Of a stretch of DNA of 64,000 nucleotides, positions 60,191 to 64,000 are shown piece by piece. Each line of letters opens with the position of its first letter. The first letter of the stretch is position 1. This DNA is from Hoylesella nanceiensis DSM 19126 = JCM 15639 (GTDB taxonomy: Bacteria > Bacteroidota > Bacteroidia > Bacteroidales > Bacteroidaceae): the NCBI RefSeq assembly GCF_000379965.1, contig NZ_KB904334.1:1-64000 (forward strand), in the 5' to 3' direction. The translations under genes and the position numbers were made by a program. The notes under the pieces were generated by a model that was given only the letters and a program-made list of their open reading frames with translations, made no database searches and was not told where the DNA came from.

Positions 60191-61504
60191 TTACTTTTGA
60201 CGAATGAATATGTTGATGGGCGAACCCGTCATTGTCCAATTGTCTCTTATCTTGTTTTCCAAGAATCGTTTGTATGGCTCTTTGATGTATTGAGGCAAGT
60301 TTGCATAGAAAACAAACGATGGAATTTGAGTGTTTGGCAATTGAGTGCAATACTTAATCTTGATGTATTTTCCCTTAACCGATGGTGGTGGGAATGCCTC
60401 TATCAATGGAAGCATTACCTCATTCAACTTCGATGTGCCCACATGAGCTTTTCTGTTGAGATAAACTTGCTTAGCTGTTTCGAGCACTTTGAAGATACGT
60501 TGCTTGGTGAGTGCAGACGCAAAGATAATGGGGAAGTCGGTGAATGGAGCCATTCTCTTGCGAATTGCGGTCTCGAATGTAGTGATCACCTTTTGGTCTT
60601 TATCGGGAACAAGGTCCCATTTGTTAACCACTACCACCAAAGACTTATTGTTTCGCTGAATTAACTGGAAGATATTCATGTCTTGAGTCTCAATACCTCT
60701 TGTTGCATCGAGCATCAAAATACAAACATCTGAGTTTTCTATGGCTCTGATACTACGCATAACAGAGTAGAATTCGAGGTCTTCTGTAACCTTATTCTTA
60801 CGTCTAATTCCTGCAGTATCAACGAGATAGAAGTCGAAACCGAACTTATCAAAGCGTGTATAGATACTGTCTCGGGTTGTACCAGCAATCTCAGTAACGA
60901 TGTTTCTGTCTTCTCCCATGAAGGCATTGATGATACTACTCTTACCAGCATTAGGTCTTCCTACCACTGCAAAGCGTGGAATTCCATCTTCAAGACTTTC
61001 ATCTACTTCTGCTTTAAGGTTGTTAATCACCTCGTCGAGCAAGTCACCTGTACCGCTACCAGTTGATGAACTGATGCAGAAAGGCTCGCCTAAACCAAGT
61101 GAATAGAATTCTGCAGCATCGTATTGTTGCTCGTTCTTGTCCACTTTATTAACAACTAAGATGATGGGTACTTTCGACTTGCGAAGAATTTGCGCAACAT
61201 CTTCGTCCCAATCGGTAAGTCCTGTTTGCACATCAACAACAAATAACACAAGATTTGCTTCCTCTGTAGCAATAAGAACTTGTCTTCTTATAGCGTCTTC
61301 GAATATATCTTCAGAGTTAACAACCCATCCACCAGTATCTACAATGGAGAACTCTTTACCATTCCAATCCACCTTTCCATACTGTCTATCACGTGTTGTT
61401 CCCGCTGTATCGCTAACAATAGCACTGCGAGTTTTGGTTAATCGGTTGAACAATGTAGACTTTCCTACATTTGGACGTCCAACAATTGCTACTAAATTTG
61501 CCAT
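60191..61504 (-). CDS. der: Ribosome-assembly GTPase Der (EngA)
   Basis: This 437-residue protein has tandem G domains. The first P-loop is [13 protein letters not shown] (residue 8 on) with DTGG and NKVDK. The second is [13 protein letters not shown] (near residue 183) with DTAG and NKWD. A C-terminal KH-like domain follows ([27 protein letters not shown]). It acts in 50S subunit maturation and is essential in most bacteria. It lies 27 bp after era. Confidence 0.97.
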   Translation of the reverse strand: MANLVAIVGRPNVGKSTLFNRLTKTRSAIVSDTAGTTRDRQYGKVDWNGKEFSIVDTGGWVVNSEDIFEDAIRRQVLIATEEANLVLFVVDVQTGLTDWDEDVAQILRKSKVPIILVVNKVDKNEQQYDAAEFYSLGLGEPFCISSSTGSGTGDLLDEVINNLKAEVDESLEDGIPRFAVVGRPNAGKSSIINAFMGEDRNIVTEIAGTTRDSIYTRFDKFGFDFYLVDTAGIRRKNKVTEDLEFYSVMRSIRAIENSDVCILMLDATRGIETQDMNIFQLIQRNNKSLVVVVNKWDLVPDKDQKVITTFETAIRKRMAPFTDFPIIFASALTKQRIFKVLETAKQVYLNRKAHVGTSKLNEVMLPLIEAFPPPSVKGKYIKIKYCTQLPNTQIPSFVFYANLPQYIKEPYKRFLENKIRDNWTMTGSPINIFIRQK

Positions 61505-61531
61505 ATTATAATGTTTTATTGTGGAGCTTTC

Positions 61532-62413
61532 TTACTCCGGGTTATAGCCAAAACTATCTAACTCTTTTTGAGAACTGCGCCAGTCTTTATCCACTTTAAC
61601 GAATATCTCTAAGTATATCTTCTTTCCAAAGAAACGCTCTAATGACTTTCTTGCTTCGCTACTAACTTTCTTTAGCGCAACACCTTGGTGCCCAATGATA
61701 ATCCCTTTCTGGCTATTTCGTTCTACATAGATTATAACTCTAATGCGAATGAGCTTAGAATCTTCTTTAAATTCTTCCACACGAACCTCTACTGAATAGG
61801 GAATTTCTTTGTCATAAAAAAGCAAAATCTTTTCTCTTATGATTTCACTAACAAAGAAACGGGCTGGTTTATCTGTTAATTGGTCTTTATCAAAGAATGG
61901 AGGTGAGTCGGGAAGTAAATCCTTTATTCTGTTTAATAGAATGTCTACACCAAACTTATTGAGTGCTGAAAGGGGCAAAATCTCTGCCTTTGGAAGTAGA
62001 GAATGCCATTTTTCAACCAACGAACCCAAGGTCTTTTGGTCGGACATGTCTATCTTATTAATAAGTAGAATGATGGGAATATCAAGATGTTGTACCTTTT
62101 CTAAGAACTCGATGTTCTTCTCTGGGTTCTCAATCACATCGGTTACATATAATAATATGTCAGCATCTGTGAGCGCAGACTCTGAAAATGCCAACATACT
62201 TTCTTGCAAACGATAGTTTGGTTTGAGTACTCCTGGGGTGTCAGAAAATACGATTTGCATATCTTCTGTATTGACAATACCCATAATTCTGTGACGAGTT
62301 GTCTGAGCTTTGAATGTTGCTATAGAGATCTTCTCGCCTACTAAGAGGTTCATTAAGGTACTCTTACCAACATTGGGATTGCCAACAATATTAACAAAAC
62401 CTGCTTTATGCAT
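61532..62413 (-). CDS. era: GTPase Era
   Basis: This 293-residue protein has the P-loop [21 protein letters not shown] (G3) and NKIDMSD (G4), followed by a C-terminal KH domain with the conserved GIIIGHQGVALKKVSSEARKSLE. Era binds 16S rRNA and assists 30S assembly. A stem-loop terminator lies between fabH and this gene, so era may also have its own promoter. Confidence 0.97.
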   Translation of the reverse strand: MHKAGFVNIVGNPNVGKSTLMNLLVGEKISIATFKAQTTRHRIMGIVNTEDMQIVFSDTPGVLKPNYRLQESMLAFSESALTDADILLYVTDVIENPEKNIEFLEKVQHLDIPIILLINKIDMSDQKTLGSLVEKWHSLLPKAEILPLSALNKFGVDILLNRIKDLLPDSPPFFDKDQLTDKPARFFVSEIIREKILLFYDKEIPYSVEVRVEEFKEDSKLIRIRVIIYVERNSQKGIIIGHQGVALKKVSSEARKSLERFFGKKIYLEIFVKVDKDWRSSQKELDSFGYNPE

Positions 62414-62456
62414 TCTACTTTGATTTATATTTCAAGAATAAAGAAATTCGTATGAA

Positions 62457-62494
62457 CAAAAAAACGCATACACTTTATTATAAAGGATGCGTTT
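62457..62494 (-). terminator. Stem-loop terminator between fabH and era
   Basis: AAACGCAT (62462-62469) and ATGCGTTT (62487-62494) form a stem. On the minus strand it is followed by a T run (TTTTTTTGTTC), so part of the fabH transcript should end here. Confidence 0.7.
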
Positions 62495-62519
62495 CTTATT
62501 CTATTTATGATTATTAATA

Positions 62520-63533
62520 TCACTTTGAAGCCACAGCATTTCCATCGTAAGCCCACTTAAAGTAAGATGCTCCATGAACGAATCCTGCACCGAATGCGGT
62601 GAAGATAATGTTGTCACCTTTCTTTAGTTTGCTTTCAAAATCCCATAAAGCTAATGGAATGGTTGCTGCACTTGTGTTACCATAGTGTTCTATGTTTACT
62701 GCAACTTTGTCGAGAGAAAGCTCTGCACGCTTAGCTACTGCTTCAATAATACGTAGGTTTGCCTCGTGAGGAACAACCCAATTGATATCATCAGTAGTGA
62801 GATTATTGCGTTTAAGCACTTCCATCACATCGTTACTCATGTCTGTTACAGCGCAACGGAACACGGGTCTACCGTCTTGGAACAAATAATGTAGACGGTG
62901 ATCAACAGTGAATCTAGATGTGGGGCATACACTTCCGCCTGCCTTTAGATGAAGGAAAGGAAGACCTTTACCATCTGTTCTAAAGTAGAAGTCTTGCATA
63001 CCATAGTCTTCTTCAGATGCTTCTACAAGCACACCAGCAGCTCCATCACCAAAAAGAACGCATGTTTGACGATCTGTATAGTCTACGATTGAAGACATTT
63101 TATCTGCGCCAATCACGATAACTTTTTTGCATCTACCACTTTCAACCATAGTACATGCTTGGCTAAGAGCATACATAAAGCCACAACAAGCAGCTTCAAG
63201 GTCGTATGCAAACGCATTAGTTAAGCCGAGCTTTCCTAATACAATAGATGCAGTTGATGGAAACTTATAGTCAGGAGTTGTTGTTGCAACGATAAGAGCG
63301 TCAATTTCTTGAGGATCAGTTCCTGTCTTTTGAAGAATTTGTTTAGCTGCTTTACGAGCCAAATAACTTGTTCCCAAGCCTTCTTCTTTTAGAATTCGGC
63401 GTTCTTTTATGCCCACACGAGCCATAATCCACTCATCACTTGTGTCGACCATTCTTGACAACTCCTCGTTAGTAAGGATATAGTCAGGAACGTAACCGCC
63501 AACACCTGTGATGACAGCATTAATTTTTCCCAT
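62520..63533 (-). CDS. fabH: 3-oxoacyl-ACP synthase III (KAS III)
   Basis: This 337-residue enzyme starts fatty acid synthesis by condensing an acyl-CoA with malonyl-ACP. The active-site Cys lies in DLEAACCGFMYAL, the His in WVVPHEANLRIIEA and the Asn in HYGNTSAATIPLAL. The start at 63533 overlaps the rpmF stop by one base (TAATG), so the two are translationally coupled. The rpmF-fabH neighbourhood is conserved across Bacteroidetes and other phyla. Confidence 0.96.
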   Translation of the reverse strand: MGKINAVITGVGGYVPDYILTNEELSRMVDTSDEWIMARVGIKERRILKEEGLGTSYLARKAAKQILQKTGTDPQEIDALIVATTTPDYKFPSTASIVLGKLGLTNAFAYDLEAACCGFMYALSQACTMVESGRCKKVIVIGADKMSSIVDYTDRQTCVLFGDGAAGVLVEASEEDYGMQDFYFRTDGKGLPFLHLKAGGSVCPTSRFTVDHRLHYLFQDGRPVFRCAVTDMSNDVMEVLKRNNLTTDDINWVVPHEANLRIIEAVAKRAELSLDKVAVNIEHYGNTSAATIPLALWDFESKLKKGDNIIFTAFGAGFVHGASYFKWAYDGNAVASK

Positions 63534-63718
63534 TATTCAGCGGTTTCCTTAACGATAGCAATCTTACCTCTATAGGTTCCACATGATGGACAAACTGTGT
63601 GGTAAACATAGTAAGAACCACAAGTTGAGCATACTGCAAGTGTTGGTGCTACTGCACCATCATGAGTTCTTCTTTTACGTGTACGAGTCTTAGACTGTCT
63701 TCTTTTAGGATGTGCCAT
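63533..63718 (-). CDS. rpmF: 50S ribosomal protein L32
   Basis: This 61-residue basic protein begins MAHPKRRQSKTRTRKRRTH and has a zinc-ribbon type C-x2-C...C-x2-C set (CSTCGSYYVYHTVCPSCG). Its length and sequence are typical of L32. It precedes fabH, with an overlapping stop/start. Confidence 0.97.
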   Translation of the reverse strand: MAHPKRRQSKTRTRKRRTHDGAVAPTLAVCSTCGSYYVYHTVCPSCGTYRGKIAIVKETAE

Positions 63719-63736
63719 TTTGTTTTAATGTTTAAT

Positions 63737-64000
63737 TTATTTGTTTTTTAATTCGTTCAATTTACTCCAACGTGGGTCAATAGCAGCTTCTTCATCCCGT
63801 CCACTACTTCGGGTGGTGGAGTGTTCTTGCAACATCTTGATCATAGCAGGATTACATTTACCAGGTGCGTGCACATGCTTGATTGGAATGTTTAGCTGTA
63901 TAAACTCATAAATGAACCACGAAAGATCGAGAAAAGGATCATCTTCTGCAACGATAACGAGTTCATCTTCTTCGGAGTATTCATGTCCAAAGCGGACTAA
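63737..64000 (-). CDS. DUF177/YceD-family protein (5' end outside the window)
   Basis: The last 88 codons of a gene that starts beyond the right edge are present. The translation contains VRFGHEYSEEDELVIVAEDD, IYEFIQLNIPIKHVH, APGKCNPAMIKMLQEH and IDPRWSKLNELK, the conserved C-terminal features of the DUF177/YceD family found upstream of rpmF. Members are thought to take part in 23S rRNA or ribosome maturation. The gap to rpmF is 18 bp. Confidence 0.88.
   Translation of the reverse strand, partial: LVRFGHEYSEEDELVIVAEDDPFLDLSWFIYEFIQLNIPIKHVHAPGKCNPAMIKMLQEHSTTRSSGRDEEAAIDPRWSKLNELKNK

Noticed and set aside
60197-61511. Plus-strand open frames opposite der
   Set aside because: Der is unmistakable on the minus strand, so these frames are antisense shadows.

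Overview
The window comes from a Bacteroidales chromosome and looks most like a Prevotella-type (Prevotellaceae) organism. The evidence is several SusC/SusD outer-membrane pairs, many lipoproteins with Cys lipoboxes, an ECF sigma/FecR-controlled polysaccharide utilization locus (PUL), a type IX secretion C-terminal tail, Bacteroidetes promoters (-7 TAnnTTTG, sometimes with -33 TTTG), low GC, and the gene order DUF177-rpmF-fabH-era-der. The genus is an inference. I saw no rRNA, tRNA, CRISPR array, insertion sequence or prophage.

Layout. 0.4-6.6 kb: a SusC/SusD pair plus a lipoprotein with a metzincin fold whose zinc site has been lost. 6.7-11.8 kb: a DUF438/hemerythrin/PAS protein, a sensor histidine kinase, and a DUF2156-acetyltransferase fusion. 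11.5-17.6 kb: a ~3.06 kb tandem duplication. Each copy holds the 3' end of the acetyltransferase gene, a 22-bp repeat array, a terminator, a fimbrillin-like/leucine-rich-repeat lipoprotein and a 54-aa small ORF. 17.9-19.7 kb: a secreted protein with a T9SS-like tail. 20.3-38.3 kb: the PUL on the minus strand, read as secreted metallophosphoesterase, ECF sigma, FecR, STN-SusC, SusD, SusC, a SusD with a GH16 glycanase domain inserted near its C terminus, a SusE/F-like lipoprotein and a GH3 glucosidase. 38.6-45.2 kb: envelope genes (glycine-zipper lipoprotein, PH-domain protein, DacB-like PBP4, MscS channel, ExbB/ExbD cluster). 45.5-57.3 kb: Lrp regulator, glutamate dehydrogenase, RlpA-like protein, endonuclease/phosphatase, dxs-trkA-trkH, then a TonB-dependent receptor coupled to a papain-like lipoprotein. 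57.3-59.7 kb: an AT-rich insertion with a two-gene module that fits the Kiwa anti-phage system. 60.2-64.0 kb: der, era, fabH, rpmF and the DUF177 gene (cut by the window edge).

Two signals stand out. First, the PUL contains a SusD-GH16 chimera in which the endo-glycanase sits inside the SusD fold between two C-terminal strands. Surface capture, cleavage and import would then be combined in the lid of one transporter, and the GH3 enzyme would finish the oligosaccharides in the periplasm. Second, at least eight intergenic regions carry arrays of a degenerate, near-palindromic unit with a strict 22-bp period (consensus about nYAAAAGCAwTGCTTTTrCAnt). A-tracts and T-tracts alternate every 11 bp, one helical turn. 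One array differs from its duplicated twin by one unit, so the units are gained or lost.
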